From NCBI GenBank assembly GCA_023333565.1, contig JAJKFH010002711.1, positions 355,501 to 419,500 on the forward strand: a stretch of DNA of 64,000 nucleotides, given 5' to 3'. The position numbers and the translations under genes were made by a program. Below, piece by piece: positions 49,064-60,800 of the stretch. The notes beneath the pieces were generated by a model. That model did no database searches and had not been told where the DNA came from. It saw only the letters and a program-made list of their open reading frames with translations. This DNA is from Puffinus mauretanicus. Lineage: Eukaryota; Chordata; Aves; Procellariiformes; Procellariidae. Position 1 is the stretch's first letter; each line of letters begins with the position of its first letter.

Positions 49064-50383
49064 TTTTAAGTAAACTTAAAATGAATGATATCAAGTTGGA
49101 AATGGGGAAGAGGAGGCATGCCAGCATCCGATTTATGAAAACTATTTGCATTATTTGTCTGAAAAGAAAAACTCTGTGCCTAAGACTAAGGCATGCACCG
49201 CATCATCTTACTATTATTTCTGATTCAACTACAATTAGGAAATATGGCAATCCTTTCCTTCGCATAAAACACCTATATTTTCCATTAAATCCCTTCTTGT
49301 GACATCCCACTGAACATCAGATATGCCATAGACCAAAGCTGCAATACAGGTTTGCACGAAATCATAAAGCTAGAAGATTGACTTTGTCAGTTCCTTAGTG
49401 TTTGAATTTTCTTGAAAAACATGATTCTGACTACTAGTACATAAACATTAGTTATAGCATATTAGCAGAAGAAGCCAAAAATGAGTTTGTGGCATGGTTG
49501 GGCCCATTCTATTTAGAATACATGCTGGCCTTGAAATTTTACAGTCTAAGTAACTAAGACGGAATCAGCAGGACAGCAAAGATCACTAACGTAACCACAC
49601 ACTTAAATCAAGAAGGCTGGAATACCAAAACAAGACCCTAGCTGTAGTCTAGGTCACTGTTGCTCTCCAGGTTTCCAAATTAGCTGTCTCTGTTTTCCCT
49701 TTAGTAACGATATATGCTCTTCTACCAATATTTATACAAGATAAAAGGCATAGTGTCTTTGAAACTGCGGTGTGTTAACAGATGCACAATTAATCTAGTC
49801 ATGTTTCCTTTCCCTAGATTTTCTTGATAACCTTGACGAAACATATTGTCTCTGCTACGTTCCTCTGATTGTCTGCCTCATTAAGTATGTACTGAATAAC
49901 AAGTGACAGCACTGTGCTACCTAAGATATGCTTTATGGTATAAACACATGAGCATTGAAACAAGTCATTTTAAGTGCTCCAGAAACGGTTTTCCTTCACA
50001 TATTTACTTTTAATTAAAGATGCATCCGCTTATAAGGACATTCATCATCATGATCATCATGCTAGTGGTAAGGAAATCCCTCACTGTGAGAATTGTACCC
50101 TCACTAATCGGTTTCTCTTGGGAAAATTCAAGGAGAGGTTACTAGAAATAGGTAGAAAATTAATTCCTCATCACGTGTAATTTTAATGATTTCAAAAATT
50201 TCATCACTTCATATTGGGATTGTCCTGAAACTTCATGTCTCTTTTCACCAACAAGAAAAAGGACAAAATCACCATGTTATTAAGTACCTCTTACAAATGA
50301 TGGACTTCAGTTCAGTCCCCGCCATCTGATGTGAGTGCCCCTATCAGAATAGATACTGGTACAGTTTCATAGAAGCTTGCATC
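49064..50383. other. Noncoding sequence, nothing recognised
   Basis: Frames at 49081-49302 and 49974-50180 have no domain. The CATCATCATGATCATCATG stretch near 50041-50060 is a small trinucleotide-like patch. Confidence 0.5.
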
Positions 50384-50918
50384 TTCTCTGTCCTGATTTC
50401 GGCTGGGATAGAGTTACATTTCTTCCTAGTGCTATGTTTTGGATTTAGTATGAGAAGAATTTTGATAACACACTGATGTTTTTAGTTGTTGCTAAGTACC
50501 CTGCTAGTCAAGGACATTTAGCTTAAAAACAAAAACAAAAACAAAAACAAAAACCAAAAACCCGAACAAGCTCTGGGAGGGAGCATAGCCAGGACAGCTA
50601 GCTTAACTGGCCAATAGGGTATTCCATACCATGTGATATCATGCTCAGTATATGAATGGTAGGCATGATCCAGGAAGTAGCAATCGCTACTTGGTTATCG
50701 GTCAGCGCGGGTGGTGAGCAATTGCATTGTGCATCACTCATTTTGTATATTCTATCATTATTATTATTATTTTCCCTTTTCTGTTCTATTAAACTGTCTT
50801 TATCTCAACCCACGAGTTTTCTCACTCTTACCCTTCCGATTCTCTCCCGTCCCACTGGGAAGTGAGTGAGCAGCTGTGTGGTATTTGGCTGCCTGCCAGG
50901 TTAAACCATGACATTCCC
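50384..50918 (+). mobile_element. Solo LTR, same family as the 25.9-kb LTR
   Basis: The LTR spans 50389-50913, from TGTCCTGATTTCGGCTGGGA to GGTTAAACCATGACA. Flanks are TTCTC (50384-50388) and TTCCC (50914-50918), a 5-bp duplication with one mismatch. A CCAAT box (50611-50615), a TATA-like TATATGAA (50649-50656) and an ATTAAA signal (50788-50793) sit at the same relative places as in the copy at 25923-26485. U3 contains an expanded AAAAAC tandem repeat. No proviral genes adjoin it. Confidence 0.92.
50525..50561. repeat. (AAAAAC)n tandem repeat inside the LTR
   Basis: Five perfect AAAAAC units at 50525-50554 followed by one more after an extra C. The related LTRs lack it at this place, so it expanded after or at insertion of this copy. 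Confidence 0.9.
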
Positions 50919-51397
50919 ATAAAAGATTTCAGTTGTGATGAACAAACACACCTTGATTATATATATATAAAAAAAGATCTTCAAGCTGTATGAATATTCC
51001 ACCCAATTCTCAGCTGTATGTAGTGAGAAATGAAGCTGTAGAGTGCTATGATGGATGAGATGAGGTTGCATGTGTTCTGCCCCACCGTGGATTCACTTTC
51101 TGGGGAAGGCGAGTCTTCTTCCTGCGGTCCCTTCTGTGGCAGGGATGGAGAATCAAAGATCCTTACTCCTCAGTATTTCCACAAGCCTAGCTTTAGGTCA
51201 GCACTTCTAATGCCTGATCTTCCTGGGATCCATTTTGCCATGACAATGGAAACAGGACTGCTAACATTTGAAATCTTTTATTTTAAAATAAGTAATCTAT
51301 CTGCAGTGGCATAAGGCTTTGCAAGAAAAGCAAGCGCAGATAAAATGTTTCTTAAGATAGTCTACATAAATGCATGCAAGGGCCAGACTGATCTTAG
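50919..51397. other. Noncoding sequence
   Basis: A short (AT)n run near 50959-50968. The frame at 51048-51314 has no recognisable domain. Confidence 0.5.
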
Positions 51398-51733
51398 CTA
51401 TTTGTTCTCAGCCAGGTTTCCAGCTGGCTTTATACTGTTAAACTAAAGTTTACAGATTTTGTGTTCGTAAGTTTGTCGCTATTGTTAAGTTACATTGACA
51501 TTTGTCTTATTAAGTTGTATGCTAAAGCACAGCTTTATGATATACGTAAGTGTATGTATCAACATACGGTTAGAATCAGTAATCGTGTAGAGTGCTATAA
51601 AGGTTTTATTGCCCGTATGCTGCTTGTGAGTTATGCAGGTCATCCCAAACAAGTGGCAAAGCAACTTCTACAGCAACATGCGCTATTATATTTCAGTCAT
51701 GCCAAACAGGGTATATCACAGCAACAGCATTAA
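51398..51733 (+). other. Unexplained open frame, product unknown
   Basis: An open frame of 112 codons in AT-rich DNA, stop to stop, with six or more CpGs in about 260 bases, more than its neighbours have. The middle part is hydrophobic (SLSLLLSYIDICLIKLY) and the end is Gln- and His-rich. It has no ATG early on and no domain I recognise. Possible splice-like signals (TTTACAG at 51449-51455) occur but are unremarkable. It could be chance, a fragment of an unrecognised element, or an exon; I cannot decide. Confidence 0.15.
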
Positions 51734-54117
51734 AGAAAAAAATTTAGCAAGCTTTTAAAATAAAATGTTGTTATTGAAACTACTTTTACGTGACCCTCCA
51801 CCTGCAAAGTGAGTTGCCTTTGTTGCCCATAAATCCCAAAGATTTAGAGAACTCTTTGCCTTGGTTACACTATGCACCTATTTAGTGCACATATTTAGTG
51901 AAACTATAATGCTGTCTAATTTTTTTTATGTTCACTACCTTATCTTTGTTACACAGTTTAGTTTTTAAGATGTGTAATTATTTATCCATATTCTTAATGA
52001 GAGAAAATTCTACTTTCATTCCTTACAGATCAAAATTACTTTTTCTGCCACGTTGTTATTTGTGGTTAGGCTTCAAATTTCACTTGCTGCCTTGAGCTAA
52101 AATATATGTGAAAGGAGGTGCAAGGTCATCTACACAGGATATTAACATTTACACAAAACAGGAACCAGTTCTACCCATATCACACTATGCTTCCAGTCCT
52201 AAGGTATTAATAAACCCTGCTTGCACACTGTAGTTATATCAAAAACCTATTAAAATGCCAGGGATCACTTATTCAAACAGGGCTTTTATGGTTAATCAGG
52301 ATATTTAACATTGATTATACTGCATCTGCTTTTAAAAAAAGTAAATGAAATTTGCCCACTTAAGAGTCATGATCAATCCCTTTGGGACAGCAAGGGGAAT
52401 TAACATATTTAATGACCCTGCGATGGATTCTTTTTTCACTCGCTTAATATTTAAGACATACTGTATTACTGCAAAAGGTGACTACCTGCTTTATGAACTG
52501 CACAAGAATCCTGGTGTTTCTGTGAGGAGGGGGACTATTTTTATTTCGCACTGCTGTAGGATGATGAATATTTTCTTCTACCTGTGCAAAAACATTTGAT
52601 ATCTCGATTATGTACTTCAAGTGCAAAAATATGTTGTCACTAGAAGGCAATGAGGTGCAAGGTTGATTAAGGAACAGGCACACTCTTAACAACCCCGTTC
52701 CAGACTTCTGATTTTGACCCCCCCGCTCCCCAACTCCCATTTGGATTTTTGGTAAAGCTGCAAGTGTTGCAGTAATGCCTCTCTGTGTGCACCTATGGAG
52801 ATGTGCAGAAGCAAACCCAAGACCAGGATCAAGGTCAAATTCACCTCCTCTCCACATTATGTGCTGCGGGAGTGTCTTCAGGGCTGCAGTTGGGATAACT
52901 GGGATAGTTCTTGCAAAAGGTTCCTGAAAACCACACTCAGTAAGTATATGGGTGATCCCAAAGCATTGAGCAGCATCTGCCTGTTCACTTTTGCAGTGAT
53001 CTTACACGATCAATGCTGGTCAGAAAAGGTGGTCCACAGTCCTCCCTAGAAAGGCAGATGTATCACCTCAGGAAGAAACTGAGAATCTGTAACACAGTCT
53101 GCACATCAGGAATGGGCTTTCATCCAGCCCAGGAGTCAGCAGCTCAGCTACATCATAGATGCAGAGGTGGTTCATGAAATCACAGCCCTGAGACGTGCGA
53201 GTGCGCCAATTCAGCCCATGGCCCTGCTACCTCTGGATCCCACTGCAGACCCTGCTCCTCCAGAGGGCTTTCTGTGTTGAGCCCTCGGTCGTGGCTTCTG
53301 GTCCTATTGTTCAGTTTTTCCCCCCACTCTGATTCAAAACGAGGGAAACTGTCTTTTCCCTTTTATGAGCTTTTCTGTTATGTGAATACCTCATCTACAC
53401 TCTATATAGAATTTCTTAAACAAGGAGAAAGGATTGGAGTTTTTTGTTGGTGATTGTTTGTGGGTTATTAATTACCTTTAATTACCATGTAACACCAAGA
53501 TTAAAATGCATTCTAAAACTTGACACTTCAACCTTATTAACTTACAACAAGAGTACAGTAGTTTCTAACAATACTATTTATCAAAGGTAAACCGCTTATT
53601 AAGACCTTCTAATTATTAAGGTAGTGTAATCAATCTTCAGTAAAATTCCATTAGAGAGATATAAGCCCTTGTGAAAACTGCTCGTGACTCTTATGAGCTT
53701 GACCAATTCTGAAAAGTATAAGAAATCTCTTTTCTCCCACCATGAGCTACCTATATTCAAATTTGCTACCTTGACACTTTAGAAAGAAAGGCTTTTGGTT
53801 GGTTGTCGATATGCCAATGGAGTGTTTTAATAATCTTGTAAATGCTGATGTTCTTATTATTTATTTTTTGTAATAATTTTATTCCACAAACAAATAATTC
53901 GATGATAGGGAAGATAATTCATAAATCCATTAGAGGGCACAATCTTTTCCCCAATGTGTTTACTGTCTAAATAGTTTAGAAACACTATTCTCCCTCTAAT
54001 TTGCCTGTTTACTACATCACCTGGGTGTCTTCCTCTTCATGCTGCTTATTCTGCTCCTGTTTTCAGTATGCAGATGGACTTTGTATTTCTTAGGTCCATC
54101 CACACATTCTGTATAAA
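51734..54117. other. Noncoding sequence, nothing recognised
   Basis: A minus-strand 137-codon frame at 52444-52857 and a plus-strand frame at 52795-53049 show no domain. A GC-richer patch lies at 53150-53320. No repeat named. Confidence 0.5.
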
Positions 54118-54831
54118 CATAGAATCATAGAATAGTTTGGGTTGGAAGGGACCTTTAAAGTCATCTAGTCCAACCCCCCTGCCATGGACAGGGACATCTT
54201 CAACTCGATCAGGTTGCTCAGAGCCCCATCCAACCTGGCCTTGAAGGTTTCCAGGGATGGGACATCTACCACCTCTCTGGGCAACCTGTTCCAGTGATTC
54301 ACCATCCTCACTCTAAAAAATTTCTTCCTTATATCTAGTCTAAATCTACCCTCATTTAGTTTAAAACCATTCCCCTTTGTCCTGTCGCAACAGGCCCTGC
54401 TAAAAAGTTTGTCCCCGTCTTTCTTATAAGCCCCCTTTAAGTACTGAAAGGCTGCAATAAGGTCTCCCCCGAGCCTTCTCTTCTCCAGGCTGAACAACCC
54501 CAACTCTCTCAGCCTTTCTTCATAGGAGAGGCGTTCCATCCCCCTGATCATTTTTGTGGTCCTCCTCTGGACCCGCTCCAACAGGTCCATGTCTTTCTTG
54601 TGCTGAGGGCTCCAGAGCTGGACACAGTACTGCAGGTGGGGTCTCACCAGAGCAGAGTAGAGGGGCAGAATCACCTCCCTCGACCTGCTGGCCACGCTTC
54701 TTTTGATGCAGCCCAGGATACAATTGGCCTTTTAGGCTGTGAACGCACATTGTCGGCTCATGTCCAGCTTTTCATCCACCGCTACCTCCAAGTCCTTCTC
54801 GGCAGGGCTGCTCACCTTGATCTCACCTGCA
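54118..54831 (-). mobile_element. CR1 LINE, 5'-truncated, 0.7 kb, well preserved
   Basis: The + strand begins CATAGAATCATAGAATAGTT and continues with GGTTGGAAGGGACCTTTAAA, the reverse-complemented CR1 3' end. The minus-strand frame 54695-54165 is open for 176 codons. It spans the ORF2 C-terminus: [58 protein letters not shown] and [15 protein letters not shown]. Upstream sequence still resembles CR1 to about 54831. The unbroken frame makes it the least decayed CR1 coding piece here, although no catalytic motif is included. Confidence 0.95.
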
Positions 54832-57439
54832 TTTTGAAATTTTCATGTCTTACCCTATATGTTCATTTTGGCCATGTCTTTCCATCTCCAGATGTGTGAC
54901 TTAGTTGCTAATACTGTGATGGGATGCAACCGGGGCTTGTAGCACTGTCCCCTCCTCACTCAGAGCCGTGTGCTCTGACCCACCTCCCAGGCTGCTCCCA
55001 GCTGTGGGACATGGGTGTATTCATCCTCCCCACAGTATAGACTTGATCACCTAGCTTACCTCCTCTCTTCTTTTCCCATGTGCCAGACAAGGGCATTGCT
55101 CATCTTAAGATGCACAAAGAAAGCAAAGATTATCACTATCACCGAACAGGGATCCCATCTTTGAAAGTGTTTCAAGCTCAAGGCAAGGTTGCTTTTTATG
55201 AACTTGCTCTACTTTGCCTAGTTGACTCTCTCAGGGCCGTATTGCAGCCCAAGACAATAAAGATACACAAAGGTAAAAAGACACCCCACTAGGCTTTGTG
55301 GTTGATGCATTATAGCTTGTCTGTGTCACAGAGAGACAAGGGAAGCTCATTTGGTAATCTTTCCCATGTGAAAAGAAAGTAGCAGACTTTTTGCTCTTAA
55401 AAAATTCTTTCTGGGAGAAAGAGCAGAATTAACCTGTCCTGCCTGCAAAAGATGGAAATAAGCAGAGTTAGTTCCAAAGAAAGCAGTGAGTTCCTTTATC
55501 CCAGATGAACTGTGACCAGAATCACAGCTACTCTTTTAAAGATTTGTTCAGCATGGTGACAGGTTATTCAACACTGAGCTAAAGTGCTTGCTTTCAATTT
55601 CTGTTGTTGTTCTCCCATTATCCAAATCAGACTGCATGCCTCTCACTTTACACCAGCATTCAGAGTATGTCCTCTTCTATACCTGCTAGTATTTATGACA
55701 GCATTCTGCATTTCTCCATCTCATCAACTTCATACCTTTCTAAACCTCATCAGAATTTTTCCCCCTTCACATATGCCTCCTAATATCCTGAATAGATTTA
55801 TTCCTTATAATTTATCCTACAACTGAATGTTTGTTTACTCACCCCCAACTAACTTTGCAACAGCTTCCTACAATTTTTGGTATGTACTTTTCTGCATTGT
55901 TAAGGAAATTTTTTTTTTTTATAAAGTTGAATTTAAAATGATACAAAGCCATATTACTCGCTCTTTGCATATTTTACAACAAATTAAACAGGAAAATTAT
56001 CTTTATTTTAATGGTTCTTTTAATAAGGTTTTACAGATTAAGTTTCTTGCTCAGAGAAGAAATAGAAAATTGAAACAACATATTTTCTAATTCTCCACTG
56101 CAAGAACTTGTGTCTTATTTTTCAGTTGACTTAAAATACATCAGGATTTTATGCAAGAACATAGTTTTCGAAAGCAACACATACCAGTCCGTTTCATTTG
56201 CTTCCATCACAGAAATCTATTAATAAAAAACATGGTCAACATTAGAAAAGGCTGCTGATAATGAGATTGTTTTTAAGGTTCCTCAAATGGAATTCAAGCT
56301 CTATTTTATTATGGATACCTTTGGCCTATCGAGCCCTAGACATCTGGAAAAAGTTCAGTGTTTTTTTCATAATACTTGGGGAGGGTATTCTGAAAAGAAT
56401 AATAAAATTTTGCAATATGAAAGGAGATTTTTTTATGCTTTTGTGTTTTTCTGAAAGCATAAGATCATTTCTGCTATAGAGTGGGCTTATCTTCCTGGTG
56501 TATATTTTTATTTGGGTTACGTTGTTTAATTAGAAGACTATTTTTGTAGGAGAGTAGTTGTTATTTGAATGAAGTTACTTTAAAACAAATAATCTAAAGA
56601 CAAATATACATTAAAGACAATACAAGAATTTCCATTCCGGAATAATCATAAATGTTTTGAGCCATCCTATTTAAAAACTTCATTTATATCTTCCACAGTA
56701 CAAAATTTAATTTTAGTTAAAGCTAGATAGTTAAAGCCAGCAACGTTCTGTTGCAGATTTCATTAAGTAGGATCTTGCAGTATTGTATACAAATATCTGC
56801 TAGATTTCTGCAGAGCCCTGGTACTTCCACACCTATTCAGTTCTTCAGGACTACTTCAGAAAGATGCAATTAAGAGATCAGATATATGGAATGAGAATGG
56901 TTAGCAAGGTACAAATAGGTATCCTTTTTACTTTTTTCCATTTTGCTCAGCTTCACTGATTTTAAAAACATGGGTTATAAACAGGAGTGAAAAATTCTGG
57001 ACATGCTAAAAAATAAAAGACCAAGGGTTGTGGTATTTCATCCCTTTGCAAACTCTTTCTTCATTTTATGAGCCCTCACTGGTACCTCTGTTCTTTCCCA
57101 CTGACAAAAAGTGATGTATTCTTCCCCTGGCTTACAGACCTCTTCAGCTTTGTCATTCATGTAAGTAAGGTTTTCTCATAAGCCATTTTCTGCCAAGTAA
57201 ATATACCAAAGCTTTAAAGGTGGAATACAACAGCTTTTTAAAATGTTTCAGGGTACCTTCCTTCATATAGTCAAAAGTAACTGCAATCCATTTAAAGTCA
57301 AATGCTTCATATAAAAAGAAGCATTTACAGCAGCAGGGTTGTTTTTAAGGCAGTTTATTTTCTATAATGGTTTTGGCCCAGCCCTTTAGTTTTCAACAGC
57401 ATTTAACTCATAGATAGAAATCTTAATTTTCTCCCTGCA
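54832..57439. other. AT-rich noncoding sequence, nothing recognised
   Basis: Frames at 55080-55292, 55584-55826, 55827-56090 and 56261-56479 have AT-driven composition and no domain. No mobile element is visible. Confidence 0.5.
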
Positions 57440-57800
57440 AAGCATAAGTGACAGTTTCTTATGTAACAGTCCTTGAAGCCTGAATGACTGTAAATAGTTA
57501 TTCAGGCCTTGTTATTTGCTTCTGACTTGCTTGTAATGGCTTAGTATTGTGATAATGCAATTAAATGCTGTGACTTACTACAAAGCAATGGAACATACAA
57601 TTGACATGTGGTTTAGTTTGACTGTGGAATATGGCCAGTGCTTGTAATGGATGCTATTAATCAGAGACAAATGTGAATGTAAAATCACAATGTGCAGGTA
57701 ATGGGCAACTGATAATCAGACCATCCATTTTCAGGCATCAGGTCAAAGAAAGATTATTATCATTATCCAATCAATTACGTTAGGTTTTGAGCTGCTCTGG
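57440..57800. promoter_or_regulatory. Possible conserved enhancer-like block
   Basis: The stretch is rich in words typical of developmental enhancers: TAATGG (twice or more), ATGCAATTAAATGCTG, GACATGTGG, GATAATC and CAATCAATTACG. It shows no low-complexity runs, which is unusual for this window. It also holds a short hairpin (57478-57507). Regulatory function is inference; only cross-species conservation could settle it. Confidence 0.25.
57478..57507. repeat. Short inverted repeat / hairpin
   Basis: GCCTGAATGACT (57478-57489) can pair with AGTTATTCAGGC (57496-57507) over 12 positions, eleven Watson-Crick and one G-U if read as RNA, around the 6-base loop GTAAAT. The arms scarcely extend beyond this, so it is too short for a typical microRNA precursor. 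Confidence 0.7.
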
Positions 57801-60800
57801 CTTGACGGGTAAGCAAGATCTAAATGCTGCCATTCTCACCACAAGTAAACCATTTGAGCTTTTTTAAACATGAGATACTGAAGTGTAAAGCTCTCCTTCC
57901 TAATTTCTGATTTTCATGGCAAGGATGGAGGCACAGAGATGTACAGTGCACTCTGGTCAGGAGGGCAGGATGCTGGGGTGTGCTGCAAGAGTACAGCTAT
58001 CCAGAACGTGGCCCTAGCTTTAAAGATAGCCACTGCAAAAATGGGCCTGATTTTATAAAAATCTTAGCTAGAATATTGTTTTCATACTTCTATTTATATA
58101 TTCTTTAAAATTTGTGTGCTCCGTGTGGTGAAGGTGCAAACCTCTTTAGAAATTTCGTATCAGATACATGGACTTGCTTTCCTTAACCCTGTTTTGTGGA
58201 GTCTTCAGAAATAGCTGACAAACCCCAGGTGTTCTCTTGACCAAGCATTGAAAACTTAAACTTGAATATTCCTGGGCTAGAATGTAACTGTTTACATCTA
58301 GATTTGGCTTCTGAGTCACCTAAACATAGTGTAAGGCTGCATGTAGGTTTTTGGGAGAAGTATTTGGATCAAATTTCTCTCCAGATAACTCTATTTCTTA
58401 TTGCATGCTTTGGCATTAACCTGTTAGTTTCCTTTTAAATAAACAATTGTTTTACTTGTTTCAAAATGTAAAAGTTTGGCTTTTGTTCTTTTTCCCCAAA
58501 GGCATTTAAATTCAGCTGTATTTATTTGTTTCTTTAGTAAGCCCTGGGTATATACCAGATGGGAAATGGCAGAGCTGCATATCTCTGTATAATTCTGACA
58601 TCTCTAAGTCTTTTTATGAAAACACAAACTTATATTTATAAGGGCCTCCAAAATGAAAATACATGCACTTTAGGTGAAATGTTTACAGTTTGCTTATCCA
58701 CATAACAACCATTTCACAGATCCCAAAATATTTATTTTCAATATTGAACTTCTTTTTATGGTTGATCCACTTTCTTTCAAAGCTATTCAGTTTATACAAC
58801 CAGTAAATTACTTTTCCATAATTGCTGTAATTACAGTCCTCCTCATGTGCTTACTCTTATTTCAGAACTGTGCTACTGTTGAACATTCTGGTAACAGAAA
58901 ACCTCATGTTTATTTAGGAGATAACATAGAACACTCTGTTAACTAAAATATCTATTTGGGAAGCTCTCTATAGTTAACGTAATGTGATATTACTGTGATT
59001 TAAAAGACTGTAACAACATACCAGCCATACAAAAAGCTTTTAAAGACAATGTATAGCTCAATGAAACCTTGAAATGTTAAAAATTTTCCTATTAAAAATC
59101 AGGCTGAAACCATGGCTTTATTATGTAAAGGGAAAATAGGCTAATAGTAAAAGAAAAAAAAATATGACACCGATATAGTCTAGGTCATTCCTACAGAACA
59201 TGGGAAATCCTCATTTTCTGCCTAATCATCTCTGAAGAGACAGTTACTGTAACGACTCAGGACTTTTGCATTGTGTACTTTGATAAGTTGTATTTTACAC
59301 TTCTCGAGTAAGTTTCATCAAAAGTGATGTTTCCTCATGTGCACAAACTCTTCTCATTGTGTTCTAGTTCCTGCTAATATCTATACAAAAAGCAACCCAG
59401 TTGTTTAAAGCACAACTATGAGGAAACAACATTTAATTACCTGAAATTCTCATAATCCGGAAGACGGAGAGGACTACTTCTTCCTAAATTATAACTTTTT
59501 TTTTGGAATTTAATCATAGTTTTCATCTTTAGCTCCTTTAGAAATGCCTTCCCTCGGTTTTACTGTCGGTGCTGATTACCCAAACCTGCTATTGCAGTTC
59601 TAATTTCCTCAGCAAAACACCTCAAAAACACAAGGAAAGAGGAGGATTGTCAACACGATTCCGAGATGGGCTGAAGCAGTCTTTCTCAGAGCTTTCTGCA
59701 CTGTTGGCCTGTATTCACAACTACTTTGCTATTTTCTCATGGATACAATGAAACACAAACGTATTAAAAATGGTATTAATTTCAGAATCCAGATTAAAGC
59801 TGACCTCTCATAATACTCTGACACATTTACTGCAAGGTACCACCCAGACTTTGTCTGTGCATCATATTTCACCACTCCTTCTGTCTAATACCATCTTCTC
59901 TGTCGTTTTTCATTTTGTTACCATTAGTCATGCAGGAGCCTTCTTAAATAGAGCTTTTGCCATCTCTATCAGCTTTCCTACATATGGCTGCTTAGCAGCC
60001 CACTATTAAAAATCACATCAGAAAACATCTTTTTTATTCTTTTCCATTACTTTAATTGCTCTTTCCCTCACCTATTTCTTCATTATTTCCAGTTCATAAA
60101 TGTATTTAAGTCTCTAAAGCATTTTGGTCCATTGCATGTAGGAGGATGCAGTATACATCACAATTACATCCATAAATATGATACTGTGAGATGTCTTTTA
60201 TAAGATCAGTTAAAAATTAAAAGAAAGCAAAATCACAATTTCTTCATAGTAGAGCATGAAACAGAACAAATGGCACAAATGCAAAAGTAGAAAATTATAC
60301 ATAATTTATTTTCTCCTTTGTAAAAGGGAGCTTGCGAACCAGGAGTTATCTAACAATCATTAAAACTAGAATAATAAACTGACATATATGGCAAGCATAT
60401 AAAGTAATTGACAGTTTATTTTCTTTAAGGATATGTTTTTTTAGCATTGTGCTGCATATAACTCTAGTGAAGAACTGAAAGCAGACCCTTAAAGTGGAGC
60501 TACAGGTAAGAGCTTTTACCAATCTAGTAGCATTAAAAGCATAGGAGGAGATCCCACTCTCTCACCTTATCCATGCTCCTTGTTATGAGCACCCACAGCT
60601 TATTTTGCGATGGCTCTAGCATGCACTGGATGATGATCCAATTGGACAATAAGCCAAGACAACTTAGTAACCAACCAGAAAACTAAAGTGGTTAAAAAAA
60701 AAAAAAAGGAAAAGATTGGGTGGAGGGATTATTTAATGCTCGGGCAATGGTTTTGTTCACAAAAATCTCCTATCAGCATCCAAGTGAGCGCAAAGGAATC

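Noticed and set aside
42667..50913. The LTRs at 42.7 and 50.4 kb as the two ends of one provirus
   Set aside because: They differ strongly in sequence, have different flanking pentamers, and the DNA between them holds CR1 and unique sequence with no gag, pol or env.
55584..56090. Two consecutive in-frame open stretches separated by one stop
   Set aside because: The composition is driven by A/T and pyrimidine richness, and no family motif is visible. One stop between two frames is weak evidence for a pseudogene.
57478..57507. microRNA precursor
   Set aside because: The stem is about 12 bp with a 6-base loop and barely extends, much shorter than a normal precursor.
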